DNA from: Bacillus sp. RAR_GA_16
Lineage (GTDB): Bacteria > Bacillota > Bacilli > Bacillales > Guptibacillaceae
Reading direction: 5' to 3'
NCBI RefSeq assembly: GCF_020165985.1
Contig: NZ_JAIUKZ010000012.1
Location: forward strand, 1-53,164
Length of the DNA stretch: 53,164 nt
Shown here: one piece after another, positions 39,544-48,338 of the stretch
Layout: each line of letters begins with the position of its first letter
Numbering within the stretch: the first letter of the stretch is position 1
Made by a program: the position numbers and the translations under genes
Notes under the pieces: model-generated
What the model was told of the DNA's origin: nothing
What the model saw: only the letters and a program-made list of their open reading frames with translations
The model's database searches: none

Positions 39544-40068
39544 ATGGGATTTGGTTTTAGGAAAAGACAACATGATGAACGGGTGACCAATCTGCAAAAT
39601 AAGATTTACCGGGAAATGTATATTTTAATTGTGGTGATTTGTGCGTTATCTGTGGTGTATAAACAGTTTCTCGTTGAGGGAGGAACGCAGCATTTATGGA
39701 CAGAGATTATTATTTTGTTTGTAAGTTCTGTATTTTATATTGTAAGGTCAGCGATGCTAGGGATTTTCTCGAATGAAGTCGAGATGCGTGAATCTAGCAA
39801 GTTGAGTTTTAATAGACGGAATTTCATGGTTAGTCTTTTTTTAGGAGTGGGGTTTTCCCTACTTCTCGCGATTAGAAATTCTCTAAAGTATGGAGAAGGT
39901 ACTCAGGAAACGATTTATTTTTTTCTCTCAATTTTATTCGGGTGCTTGATGATTTACATTCCTGTTTTATTTGCCATAATGGTATTACCATTGGCGATTG
40001 CGAAACGCAAAAGTGATCAAGTGAATGAGCAAGAGTTGGAAGAGATGGATGATGAAGATGTGCGGTGA
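39544..40068 (+). CDS. DUF6773-like membrane protein
   Basis: A 174-residue protein with four membrane segments (about 28-45, 52-72, 92-112, 125-150) between a basic N-terminus (KRQHDERVTNLQNKIYREMYIL) and an acidic C-terminus (NEQELEEMDDEDVR). It resembles small Bacillus membrane proteins annotated DUF6773, which typically sit directly before a small HTH gene, as here (6 bases). The ATG follows AGGAGGAAG, 21 bases after the permease gene. Probably a membrane component of the same regulatory unit; role unknown. Confidence 0.72.
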   Translation: MGFGFRKRQHDERVTNLQNKIYREMYILIVVICALSVVYKQFLVEGGTQHLWTEIIILFVSSVFYIVRSAMLGIFSNEVEMRESSKLSFNRRNFMVSLFLGVGFSLLLAIRNSLKYGEGTQETIYFFLSILFGCLMIYIPVLFAIMVLPLAIAKRKSDQVNEQELEEMDDEDVR

Positions 40069-40074
40069 TCAATT

Positions 40075-40275
40075 GTGAAGAATGTACGATTAAAAATGGC
40101 GAGAGTGGAGCATGATCTCTCGCAGCAGGAGTTGGCCAAAAAGGTGGGTGTGTCCAGGCAAACGATTGGATTGATTGAGCTCGGGAAATACAACCCGACG
40201 CTCCAGCTATGTTTGTCGATTTGTTGGGTGTTGGATAAGTCACTGGATGAATTGTTTTGGATGGATCCGGAATAG
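40075..40275 (+). CDS. Small XRE-family regulator (YozG-like size)
   Basis: A 66-residue helix-turn-helix protein: VRLKMARVEHDLSQQELAKKVGVSRQTIGLIELGKYNPTLQLCLSICWVLDKSLDELFW. The pattern SQQELAKKVGVSRQTI...LGKYNPTL with LDELFW end defines a group of minimal XRE regulators lacking an effector domain. GTG start with a GGTGA site upstream. Last gene of the operon with ABC exporter and membrane protein; presumably controls that operon. Confidence 0.88.
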   Translation: MKNVRLKMARVEHDLSQQELAKKVGVSRQTIGLIELGKYNPTLQLCLSICWVLDKSLDELFWMDPE

Positions 40276-40280
40276 AGGAA

Positions 40281-40317
40281 AAAGCTACGTCACTCTCGAG
40301 GGTGGGGTAGCTTTTTT
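40281..40317 (+). terminator. Terminator after the HTH gene
   Basis: AAAGCTAC and GTAGCTTT pair, with an inner CACTC/GGGTG stem, followed by a T run, 6 bases after the stop codon. Confidence 0.88.
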
Positions 40318-40321
40318 CGCG

Positions 40322-40501
40322 TTATTTAGGTTGTTTACTGAAGTTAAGCGCGATCGACATGATGCCTACAAGGAAACATGGAAAACTAATAAGCAAAGCT
40401 TCAATCCATGAATTTCCGATTGTTCGGTACAATACGATGGCGAGTGCTGAGACGATAAAGTAGGTAGGGATGAATTTTTTTGATAACAGTAATTTACTCA
40501 T
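40322..40501 (-). CDS. Small membrane protein (59 residues)
   Basis: A 59-residue protein from ATG at 40501; GGAG lies 10 bases upstream. Two hydrophobic segments (FIPTYFIVSALAIVLY and ALLISFPCFLVGIMSIAL) and short basic ends. No recognised family. Convergent to the HTH gene and sharing its terminator region. Confidence 0.65.
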   Translation of the reverse strand: MSKLLLSKKFIPTYFIVSALAIVLYRTIGNSWIEALLISFPCFLVGIMSIALNFSKQPK

Positions 40502-40553
40502 AAGATCCAGCTCCAACGCTACGAGACTTGTTTCAAGCTTCTATGATTGCTTT

Positions 40554-40590
40554 CGACATATTGTAACATAAAGCGGGTGGTGACAGGCAC
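40554..40590 (+). repeat. Family B repeat copy 1
   Basis: CGACATATTGTAACATAAAG followed by CGGGTGGTGACAGGCAC. Shares its left half (CGACA, ACA, AAA) and the core GGGTGGTGACAGGCAC with copies at 44258, 45477 and 50099, all in the same orientation. Confidence 0.7.
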
Positions 40591-40709
40591 TTAAAGGGAG
40601 TTCCCTCCTAAAGACCTACGTGTAATCAGGAAGAATGTCGTATACAATATTTTGCATAAAAGCTATAAAATAGAATTTAGACTATTTTGATAACTTTAGG
40701 GGGAATGGG

Positions 40710-43115
40710 ATGAAAAAGCAATTAATTGCTGGTGCTGTGATGCTGGGTTTATTTGCAACGCCAATGGCGGGGCCAGTATCTGCAGAGACGAGCTGGAAGA
40801 ATGTGAACTGGAACGAAACGTTACAGGAGGAAGATGGGAGTCCGTTTAATAGTGAGAACTATGATTTTGTGAAGTACTCTGAAGTGGATGAGAAGCTTCA
40901 TGAGATTGAGAAGAGCAGCAATCGAATTACTGTCGAAACACCAGCACAGTCATCAGGTGGACAGGATCTATATGTGGTTACGGTTTCTGATCCTGAAGCA
41001 AAAGGGAAATTTGGCTATCAAAAAGCATTGAGAAAGAAGATGTTTAAGAGCCCTGATAAAGCAGAGAAGTTTATCGAGAAGCATCCTGATTTTAAAGTGC
41101 CCGTGATGATCAATGCTTCGATACATGGAACGGAGTTTGTTGGATCTGATGCAGCACTCCAATTGATTGAGCGATTTGCAACGGCGGATGATGCAAAGAC
41201 AAAGGAGTTGCTGGAGAATCACATTTTAATTTTTAACGTGGTGGCGAATCCAGATGGACGAATTGATGCAACTCGCTTTAACTCAAACGGAATCGACTTG
41301 AATCGTGATTTTATTACGCAATCTCAAGTTGAGACAAAGCATACGGTGAATTTGATTAAAGAATGGAATCCGATGGTGTTTCTTGATTTGCACGGATATA
41401 TAAAAGGGTATGGAGGAGAAACAAGTCCTGGTTTAATTGAACCGTGTACACCTCCGCATAACCCAAATTATGAATATGATCTGTATTCAAAGTGGGCAAT
41501 GGATCAAGCAGAATCAATGGAAGGGAACATTGTGGATCATCGAAAGGAATACGACAACACGAACACAGATACATCTAATGTAAATTATCAAACGATGACG
41601 GGTACTTACATACCCCAGCGTGACGACGAAGCGGGCTGGGATGATTATCCTCCGATTTTCACACCAATGTATGCGATGTATCACGGTGCATATGGCTACA
41701 CGCTTGAAGCCCCAACGAATGACTGGGACGGCGTGAAATGGCACTATGATGCGGTCATGGGAGCATTGGAGTTTTCAAATGATAACAAAGAAGAGATGAT
41801 CAAAGATCAGATCGAAGTGTTTAAGCGAGGGATCCAGTTCGACCACCCGTATCATACAGAAGGCTTTTTTCCGCAGGCATATATCCTTCCTGTAGATGAA
41901 ACGGATCCAACTGCGACGGAAAAAGCAGTGGAGCACTTGATGTTCAATGATATTGACGTGTCCCAAGTGAAAAAGTCATTTACGTTTGATGGAGAAACAT
42001 ACGCGGCAGGTACTTACATCGTCGACATGAGTCAGGCGAAAGCGGGACTTGCAAATACGATGCTGTGGGATGGGGAAGACATCACAGATATTACGCCAGC
42101 CATGTATGATATTTCCGCATGGAACCTTCCTGAACTATGGGGCTTTGAGGCGATTGAAGTAGACGCCGATAGTTCCTTTCACGTTAAGACGTTTGATGTG
42201 AAGAAGGTCGATGGAGACGGTCAATTAGTAGGGGATGGTCCTTATGTGATCCAAAACTCTTCTGTAAAAGCAGTGAACCTGGTGAATACACTCCTTGATA
42301 AAGGATTTGATGTTCAGTGGGGAGAAGACGGTGCATTCTATGTTGAGGAAGCACCGACGCCTGAGTTGAAGAAACTTGTAAAAGCATCTGGTATTGAGGT
42401 TACGACAGCCTCTCTAGTGGATGGAAAAGAACTCACTTCTCAAAACGTAACGATTTTAAAAGATGGCGGATTTTATAAAGCGCAATCTCATGCTGGAACA
42501 CGATTGGCTCTTGAGCGATTAGGTTTTGATGTAACGGAAATCACGCCACGAGAACTTGCAGAAAATGGTCTTGGGGATACGGATGTGTTTTTCTACAGTG
42601 GAACGTCTCGTTTGATCTCCTACAACAACACTGAGGCGAATGCACCGTTTGGATTGGAGAACGAAAGCCAATACGAGGCGTTTAAGCAGCAGATTCAATC
42701 GTATGTAGAGGCTGGCGGCAAGTATGTTGCGGTAGGCGCTGGGGCATCAGATGCGTCGAAAAAGCTTGGCGTAACCGATGTAACGGTAAATAAAGGCTAC
42801 TCAAACAGTAACGGTATTGTAAAAGTGGACTACGGCTCTGAACTTTTAACGTCAGGGTATGGGTTGAATGATTACGGCTTTGTGTATCAACCGGTTTGGT
42901 ATTCGAACGTTGAAAATGTAGACGTGCACGCTTCTTTTGATACAGGGGATTTCTTTGTAGCGGGTCACTGGGAGAATCGTGATGCTGCTGAGGGGCAGCC
43001 GGTTATCGTGAAAGAACGTGATCAAGACGTGATGTTAATTGGAATAGAAGCTGGATTCCGCGATCATACGGATGATTTGTTCCGACTTCTTTCGAATGCG
43101 GTGTTTAGTGAGTAA
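40710..43115 (+). CDS. Secreted M14 zinc carboxypeptidase-family protein
   Basis: An 801-residue exported protein. Signal peptide 1-25 (MKKQLIAGAVMLGLFATPMA, then GPVSA, cleavage after Ala25). The M14 peptidase domain (about 55-390) has zinc ligands His139 and Glu142 in HGTE, NRD in GIDLNRDF, and His228 in FLDLHGY; the Glu in YTLEAPTNDWDG is the probable catalytic base. The long C-terminal part (about 390-801) has no family I can name. It should cleave C-terminal residues of peptides outside the cell. ATG follows GGGGGAATGGG. Single gene. Confidence 0.9.
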   Translation: MKKQLIAGAVMLGLFATPMAGPVSAETSWKNVNWNETLQEEDGSPFNSENYDFVKYSEVDEKLHEIEKSSNRITVETPAQSSGGQDLYVVTVSDPEAKGKFGYQKALRKKMFKSPDKAEKFIEKHPDFKVPVMINASIHGTEFVGSDAALQLIERFATADDAKTKELLENHILIFNVVANPDGRIDATRFNSNGIDLNRDFITQSQVETKHTVNLIKEWNPMVFLDLHGYIKGYGGETSPGLIEPCTPPHNPNYEYDLYSKWAMDQAESMEGNIVDHRKEYDNTNTDTSNVNYQTMTGTYIPQRDDEAGWDDYPPIFTPMYAMYHGAYGYTLEAPTNDWDGVKWHYDAVMGALEFSNDNKEEMIKDQIEVFKRGIQFDHPYHTEGFFPQAYILPVDETDPTATEKAVEHLMFNDIDVSQVKKSFTFDGETYAAGTYIVDMSQAKAGLANTMLWDGEDITDITPAMYDISAWNLPELWGFEAIEVDADSSFHVKTFDVKKVDGDGQLVGDGPYVIQNSSVKAVNLVNTLLDKGFDVQWGEDGAFYVEEAPTPELKKLVKASGIEVTTASLVDGKELTSQNVTILKDGGFYKAQSHAGTRLALERLGFDVTEITPRELAENGLGDTDVFFYSGTSRLISYNNTEANAPFGLENESQYEAFKQQIQSYVEAGGKYVAVGAGASDASKKLGVTDVTVNKGYSNSNGIVKVDYGSELLTSGYGLNDYGFVYQPVWYSNVENVDVHASFDTGDFFVAGHWENRDAAEGQPVIVKERDQDVMLIGIEAGFRDHTDDLFRLLSNAVFSE

Positions 43116-43125
43116 GGAAATGGTG

Positions 43126-43161
43126 GAACCAGTGGGGCATTTGTTCCGCTGGTTCTTTTTT
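43126..43161 (+). terminator. Terminator of the carboxypeptidase gene
   Basis: GAACCAG and CTGGTTC pair with an inner GG/CC extension, followed by TTTTTT, 11 bases after the stop. Confidence 0.92.
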
Positions 43162-43230
43162 AGTTGAAAAAGGTGTGATGAATCGTCTAATGGGCATGAT
43201 GAGGGTATCTATGAAAAAGAGGTGCTCATC

Positions 43231-43953
43231 TTGGATATCGCAATGGATGCCTTAAAGGTTATTTTTCGTGTGTTAACGATTCTCCCCTTCATGCTTGCGA
43301 TCGGAATTTATATGGGAAAGCGTTCAATGGGTGAACTTCCTGTGTTTGATTTTCTTGTCGTACTTGTCTTTGGTTCGGTTGTAGGGGCAGATATTGCTGA
43401 TCCGAAAATCGAACATATCCATACAGTTGTCGCGATGATTGCGATTGCGCTTTTACAAAAAGTCATTGTTAAAATTAAGCTGAAGAATCAGAAGATAGGA
43501 AAACTGCTGTCCATTGAGCCGACGGTGGTGATTTATCAGGGGAATTTTCTTAGAAAAAATATGGAGCGAATTCAGTACTCCCTTGATAATATTCTCCAAA
43601 TGCTACGGGAAAAAGATGTGTTTTATACGAAAGATGTGGAGCTCGCCATTGTCGAAGCGAATGGCAGACTAAGTGTCAAATTGTATTCTTCTAAAGAAAG
43701 TGTGATACGTGAGGATCTGAGTTTGAACATAAAGAGTGAAGGTTTTGAGGTACCCGTCATTCTCGATGGACAGGTACAGCCGGAGATGCTAAAGCATATT
43801 GAACGAACAGAAGAATGGTTGATGGCGGAACTCAAGAAGGCAGGAGACATTCAGCCATCATCGGTATTTTATGCTGGTGCGACCGGGGATGGGAGAATTG
43901 TAGTATCTAGAAAGGATCAGACGTTAAAGGATATACCGCCTATTAAGCATTGA
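43231..43953 (+). CDS. DUF421 (YetF/YdfR-like) membrane protein
   Basis: A 240-residue protein from TTG at 43231 (GAGGTG upstream). Three membrane helices near the N-terminus (about 10-30, 37-58, 64-80; FDFLVVLVFGSVVGADIADP is the family mark) and a cytosolic DUF421/YetF domain (IEPTVVIYQGNFLRKNMERIQYSLDNILQMLREK, key residues P-V-I-Y-G-N). The family is implicated in spore coat or envelope processes in Bacillus, without a defined reaction. No operon partner: the terminator on the 3' side separates it. Confidence 0.87.
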   Translation: MDIAMDALKVIFRVLTILPFMLAIGIYMGKRSMGELPVFDFLVVLVFGSVVGADIADPKIEHIHTVVAMIAIALLQKVIVKIKLKNQKIGKLLSIEPTVVIYQGNFLRKNMERIQYSLDNILQMLREKDVFYTKDVELAIVEANGRLSVKLYSSKESVIREDLSLNIKSEGFEVPVILDGQVQPEMLKHIERTEEWLMAELKKAGDIQPSSVFYAGATGDGRIVVSRKDQTLKDIPPIKH

Positions 43954-43984
43954 ATTAGGTTTTAGTTTTGGGATTTGGTAAGGG

Positions 43985-44011
43985 AAAGGCGTGTCGGTGT
44001 GACGCGCCTTT
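43985..44011. terminator. Bidirectional hairpin between DUF421 gene and a small minus gene
   Basis: AAAGGCG and CGCCTTT pair with an inner GTC/GAC stem around a short loop, followed by CTATTT on the plus strand. Ends both convergent genes. Confidence 0.75.
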
Positions 44012-44021
44012 CTATTTAAAG

Positions 44022-44189
44022 TTACTGTTTTCGATTCTTCTGATGCTGATCTTCTTCCTTCGTTTCAAGCATTCCATAGTCTCCATTCATGGCTTGCTCG
44101 TTCTGATCTATCCCAAGATCAACTTCGTTTACGTAGGATTTCTTTGTCGCCATGGGCTGGTTTTGGTATTTTTTCTTGTTTAATTTCAT
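44022..44189 (-). CDS. Small hydrophilic protein (55 residues)
   Basis: A 55-codon frame from ATG at 44189, with AGGTGATTC upstream. The product starts MKLNKKKYQNQPMATKK and is polar and disordered in character, rich in Lys, Gln and Glu, ending HQKNRKQ. It lies alone between convergent terminators. It resembles the short charged Bacillus proteins sometimes seen in spores, but no family is recognised. Real gene likely because start, site and stop sit between terminators. Confidence 0.5.
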   Translation of the reverse strand: MKLNKKKYQNQPMATKKSYVNEVDLGIDQNEQAMNGDYGMLETKEEDQHQKNRKQ

Positions 44190-44257
44190 TTGAATCACCT
44201 CTAACGGTTAGGATGGCTTATTGGATGAGAGATATACGCGATAGACGTCCAAACTGA

Positions 44258-44297
44258 CGACACAATGTGACATAAACCGGGTGGTGACAGGCACTCG
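44258..44297 (+). repeat. Family B repeat copy 2
   Basis: CGACACAATGTGACATAAAC and CGGGTGGTGACAGGCACTC, the same order and orientation as the copy at 40554. Confidence 0.7.
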
Positions 44298-44364
44298 CTA
44301 TGAGGTTTCATCGGGAGGCGATCGGGAATCATTGATGGTATAACTTTCCATAGGTTGTGCTGTT

Positions 44365-44550
44365 ATGGCTAGAAAGATTGGATTGTTCGTTCTATTCATC
44401 ATAGCCACAGTTGTGATTTTGTGGATGGGTATTTCAGATTATCAAGAGGATGGGACCTATTATCGATTAATTAAAGGTGTCATTGCGATTGCAGTGATTG
44501 GGATTGCCCTAAGTCAAGTACCAACCAATCATAAGAATAGCTCTGGGTGA
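44365..44550 (+). CDS. Small two-pass membrane protein (61 residues)
   Basis: A 61-residue protein with helices at about 5-22 (GLFVLFIIATVVILWMG) and 36-52 (LIKGVIAIAVIGIALS) flanking a polar loop DYQEDGTYYR. The ribosome site is weak (AGGTTG 12 bases upstream). No family recognised. Stands alone upstream of a peptidase-like gene on the same strand. Confidence 0.55.
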   Translation: MARKIGLFVLFIIATVVILWMGISDYQEDGTYYRLIKGVIAIAVIGIALSQVPTNHKNSSG

Positions 44551-44639
44551 GCTTCCTATTTGTTGGATTATGAGCAGTTGAAACAGGATCCTCACCTTCT
44601 AAAATCGAAGAAGAAGGGAAGTAGAAGGGGGATATTAAC

Positions 44640-45449
44640 GTGAATTACGCTGTGTCAGTGACCGATACGAAGAAAGTAGAAGAAATTGAACAAAGTGGAC
44701 GAGAGTTATTAACGTACCTTAAAAAATATGAGGGATCCTTGAACGACTTTACGTCAATTGAAGAGCCGCCAAGAGGAATTGTTTTTCATGATATAGAGTC
44801 AGCAACGAAGCTGTATTCAACGATTCCATTACCAGCTTATACGTCGAGAGATTTGATTCATCTCACACCATTATTGGAGACATGGAAAGCGATCTACTTA
44901 ACAACGACGAATGGTGTGAAAGAAGCGGAGGATTATTACCGGAATCTTGAGATGGTGGATGTCGCTGAGATTGCGGCACATGAAATGACGCATCATGCAG
45001 ACTTTTTTCACTCTGAGTTTGAAGATTGGGAAGAAGAGAATGCGAGTGACATGTGGTTTGAAGAAGGAATTTGCTTTTATTTGCCGCGTAAGCTTTTAAT
45101 GTCTCCAGAGCGGTTTGAGAAAGTGATGGAGGTTGAGCGACTGTTAATTGAAGCGCATAAAGAGGAATATGGAGAGTATTCGTTAGATGCCTTTGGTAAA
45201 GCAGGGTATCGTGGTGGAGAAAACTTTGATTACTCGGCTGCGTTTTATGATTATTGGAGGAGCACGAGGGCTGTTGCAAGCATAATCGATGAGTATTGTG
45301 AAGGTGATGTTAAGAAGCTAATCGGCTGCTATCGAGAGTGGGGCGATGGTGGGGAGAAGGGTCGACTTCAAGATTTCTTTGTAGAGCATTTCAAGTTATC
45401 GAAAGAAGAGGCTGAAGCGCTTTGGTTACATACACGAGTGAAGGTGTAA
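44640..45449 (+). CDS. HEXXH metallopeptidase-like protein (gluzincin pattern)
   Basis: A 269-residue protein without signal peptide or membrane segment. It has the zinc-binding HEMTH at 114-118 (His114, Glu115, His118) and, 24 residues later, Glu142 in DMWFEEGICFYLPRKL, the spacing and W-x-E-E-G context of gluzincins. Substrate unknown; cytosolic action is inferred from the lack of export signals. GTG start with GAAGGGGG upstream. Convergent with the Bce-type operon, sharing a family B terminator. Confidence 0.72.
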   Translation: MNYAVSVTDTKKVEEIEQSGRELLTYLKKYEGSLNDFTSIEEPPRGIVFHDIESATKLYSTIPLPAYTSRDLIHLTPLLETWKAIYLTTTNGVKEAEDYYRNLEMVDVAEIAAHEMTHHADFFHSEFEDWEEENASDMWFEEGICFYLPRKLLMSPERFEKVMEVERLLIEAHKEEYGEYSLDAFGKAGYRGGENFDYSAAFYDYWRSTRAVASIIDEYCEGDVKKLIGCYREWGDGGEKGRLQDFFVEHFKLSKEEAEALWLHTRVKV

Positions 45450-45476
45450 GAGAGAGGTAGGACGTTATTTATTTCT

Positions 45477-45526
45477 CGACAAAACCTAACAAAAAGCGGG
45501 CGGTGCCAGGCACCACCCGTTTTTTT
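45477..45526. repeat. Family B repeat copy 3, folded as a terminator
   Basis: CGACAAAACCTAACAAAAAG is followed by CGGGCGGTGCCAGGCACC and ACCCG plus seven T. In this copy the core has become a self-complementary hairpin (GGTGCC/GGCACC with outer CGGG/CCCG), giving a terminator between two convergent genes. Confidence 0.75.
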
Positions 45527-47471
45527 ATAGCGCTTCTCGAATGACTTTTTTGTAGTAAACGACGGAGAGTGCGCCAAAGATGGAGTAAAGCAACGTATAG
45601 ATTCCCATGACGATGAGCATTGGTGTATAGAATTCAGTTCCGAAGAAGAACCAGCCGGATCGAACGGCAAAGTATCCGTGCAATAGCCCAACAACAAGTG
45701 GAATCCCAAAGTTCACCATTTGCTTGCCGCGAATGCCGCGTGAAAGATCTGATTGGGTGAAACCAAGTTTTCTAAGGACGGTATAATTCGGACGTTCTTC
45801 TTCGCCTTCATTCATCTGTTTGAAGTAGAGAATGCATCCGGACGTAATCAGGAACGTAAGACCGAGAAAGCCAACGATGAACATGATAAGCCCCATGTTT
45901 TCCTTTTGTTGAACGAAGGCTTCGTACTGTGAGCTTTTCCCCTGGTCATCCTCAAAGGACAGTGACTGGAATAACTCAGTTGCTTCCGCTAGCTCTGCAT
46001 CATTTTGAAGATTAAACCCGATATAGGTGAGGGGCTCATCCTGGATCTCCTCATCCCTATCCTTTTGAAGAGCGGCAAAGGTTGTTTGATCCACCACAAC
46101 GGTCGGCAGCCCACCAGCAGAGTAACTGTAAGGAAGGATATAGTCTTGCTTCATACCTAGATATTTTTGCGCAGTACCATCTTCTTTTCCTTCTAGTTGA
46201 ATGATTCCGCCGTTTTCAAAGCTTATAACAGTATCAAGGATTTTACTGAAGCCTGTAAAAACCGCTTCTTCCCGAGAAACATCAATATCGGGTATGCTCA
46301 CATCACTAATGACCGGTAAGACCATCTTACTCGCATCAAATGCCGCGTTAGACGGCTGTTTCGCAAGAATGTCTTTTGTTAATACGGTTACTTGAAGAAC
46401 GTCCAGCTCCTTTTTATTGAACTCATAGCCTTTTGCCTTTAGTTCCTCTTCAAACAGTGTGGCATTCTGTTCTTTCGATAGTGAAAAGTGATCGGGTATG
46501 TTTTGCTTTGCCGTCTTTTCTGCTGAGTAATATGAAATGTAGCTTAGCGAGGAGAGGGCAATGGCTAATGCGGACACGGTTGTAATGATTGTTAGGAGTA
46601 GCGAATTTGATTTCATTCGAAACATGATCGACGAGAGGGAGAGAACATCGTTAATGTTCAAATAGCCTTCTTTTCGTTTCCGAAGCAGGTTGGCAACAAA
46701 ACGAATTGATCCCTTGTAGAAAAGGTACGTTCCAAGAATGACGCTTCCTAGAATGAATACCATCACAATCAAAAGCTCAGTCATCTCTGAAAAATCGCCA
46801 TCAAACATTTTGCTCGATACATAATAGCCTGTGATGATTAGTACGAGTCCAAGCACGCCCATTATGATTTCCAGAATGGAAATCCCTTTTATTCGATCTT
46901 CCGTTTTTGACGTGACCCGGAAAAGAGAGAGAATGCTTTGTGCTTTAATAAAGATCCAATTTGTTAGCATAATCACACCGAAAATGGCAATGAAAACGAT
47001 AACGGTCTGCACAAAAGCTTCAGTGGAAAAATTTAGACTGGCGACGCCCTCAATCCCCGTCGCTTTAAAGAGGACCATTTGAATCAGCTTAGAAAAGGAA
47101 AAGCCGACGAAAATACCAATGAACATCGATCCGATATAGATCAGCAAATTTTCTATCGTTAAGATGCGAAAGATGCGTCCTTTTGTCATGCCGATTAATT
47201 GAAACAGTCCAATTTCTTTTCCACGTCTTTTAATGAAAATGCTGTTCGCGTAGACGAGAAAAACGGTTACGATCACGACAAGCATAACGGACGCAGCTTT
47301 GATAGCGGCTGACATTTTAGCAGAGGTTTCCATGTTGTCGACACCAGGATCATACTGAAGCGTGACGAAGGAAAAGTAGAGCCCGACACTAAAAACAAGA
47401 GCAAAGACATACAGGTAATAGTTCTTCAGGTTCTTCTTTAAGTTCTTTAGAATCATGTGATTAATGCTCAT
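45525..47471 (-). CDS. BceB-like ABC permease for peptide-antibiotic detoxification
   Basis: A 648-residue permease from ATG at 47471, overlapping the ATPase stop. Ten membrane segments with a large extracytoplasmic domain of about 200 residues between helices 7 and 8 (about 305-520 in this numbering), the BceB/PsdB/YxdM hallmark, starting [28 protein letters not shown] (key [15 protein letters not shown]). With BceA-like ATPase it removes cell-wall-active peptides from their targets and signals to the kinase. Closest branch (Bce, Psd or Yxd) cannot be set by eye. Confidence 0.88.
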   Translation of the reverse strand: MSINHMILKNLKKNLKNYYLYVFALVFSVGLYFSFVTLQYDPGVDNMETSAKMSAAIKAASVMLVVIVTVFLVYANSIFIKRRGKEIGLFQLIGMTKGRIFRILTIENLLIYIGSMFIGIFVGFSFSKLIQMVLFKATGIEGVASLNFSTEAFVQTVIVFIAIFGVIMLTNWIFIKAQSILSLFRVTSKTEDRIKGISILEIIMGVLGLVLIITGYYVSSKMFDGDFSEMTELLIVMVFILGSVILGTYLFYKGSIRFVANLLRKRKEGYLNINDVLSLSSIMFRMKSNSLLLTIITTVSALAIALSSLSYISYYSAEKTAKQNIPDHFSLSKEQNATLFEEELKAKGYEFNKKELDVLQVTVLTKDILAKQPSNAAFDASKMVLPVISDVSIPDIDVSREEAVFTGFSKILDTVISFENGGIIQLEGKEDGTAQKYLGMKQDYILPYSYSAGGLPTVVVDQTTFAALQKDRDEEIQDEPLTYIGFNLQNDAELAEATELFQSLSFEDDQGKSSQYEAFVQQKENMGLIMFIVGFLGLTFLITSGCILYFKQMNEGEEERPNYTVLRKLGFTQSDLSRGIRGKQMVNFGIPLVVGLLHGYFAVRSGWFFFGTEFYTPMLIVMGIYTLLYSIFGALSVVYYKKVIREAL

Positions 47472-48225
47472 ACTGCACACCACCAAGCACGCCCTGTGTT
47501 TTCATAATGTCTTTTAAAAACGACTGGCGAGATTCCGTCCCTTTATTGAGTTGGGTGTAAATCCGGCCGTCTCGGATAAAAATGACGCGACTGCTATAGC
47601 TCGCTGCGACAGGGTCATGGGTTACCATGGCAATTGTTGCTTCCCGTGTCTGATTCAGATCGCTCAGCTTATTTAAAAGATCCGATGCTGACTTTGAGTC
47701 GAGAGCGCCGGTAGGCTCGTCTGCAAAGATAATGCTTGGATTATGGACAAAGGCCCGTGCGGCTGAAGTACGCTGCTTTTGCCCGCCTGAAATTTCATTA
47801 GGGTATTTGTCCTGGATGTCACGAATGCCAAGCTCATCGGCAAGAGCATCAAATGTAGCGGTTGCTTCTTTCTTAGATACTTTTGCGATTGAAAGGGGAA
47901 GCAGCACATTCTCCTTCACCGTTAACGTATCGAGTAGGTTATACTCTTGAAAAATGAACCCAAGATGACGTTTTCGAAATTCCGCGAGCTGCTTTTCTTT
48001 TTGCTTCGTCATTTCCTGCCCTTCAATCTTTATCGAACCACCACTGACGCGATCGATAGAAGAAAGGACGTTCAATAGCGTTGTTTTCCCAGAGCCTGAT
48101 GCGCCCATAATGCTAATGAATTCACCACGTTCAATCGAAACGTCGATCCCCATTAGCACGTCTTGCTTCATAAACTTATTGCCATAGCTTTTTTGAATTT
48201 TGCTTGCTTCAAGTACGTTTGTCAT
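47461..48225 (-). CDS. BceA-like ABC ATPase
   Basis: A 254-residue ATPase. Walker [10 protein letters not shown] at 41-49, signature [14 protein letters not shown], Walker [14 protein letters not shown], switch His in [10 protein letters not shown]. It pairs with the BceB-like permease, whose gene it overlaps by 11 bases. Start ATG with GGAGGGAATGG upstream. The operon order is response regulator, kinase, (BceR-type box), ATPase, permease, all on the minus strand. Confidence 0.92.
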   Translation of the reverse strand: MTNVLEASKIQKSYGNKFMKQDVLMGIDVSIERGEFISIMGASGSGKTTLLNVLSSIDRVSGGSIKIEGQEMTKQKEKQLAEFRKRHLGFIFQEYNLLDTLTVKENVLLPLSIAKVSKKEATATFDALADELGIRDIQDKYPNEISGGQKQRTSAARAFVHNPSIIFADEPTGALDSKSASDLLNKLSDLNQTREATIAMVTHDPVAASYSSRVIFIRDGRIYTQLNKGTESRQSFLKDIMKTQGVLGGVQYEH

Positions 48226-48257
48226 TCCATTCCCTCCAATGAGTTGCTGATAAGTTT

Positions 48258-48338
48258 AGTATAAAGAGGGCCATTCCGCTTTTCCTTCGATTTGCCGAAC
48301 AATAAGAGGAGGCGTGTGACATTGTTGTCACATGCCTC
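48258..48338 (-). promoter_or_regulatory. BceR-type box and promoter of the ABC genes
   Basis: TGTGACA-TTGT-TGTCACA at 48315-48332 matches the BceR-type pattern TNACA-N4-TGTNA. It is extended by GAGGC/GCCTC arms to 48309-48338. A TATACT -10 lies on the minus strand at 48263-48258, with no good -35, as expected for an activated promoter. The box overlaps the stop codon of the kinase gene. Confidence 0.65.
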
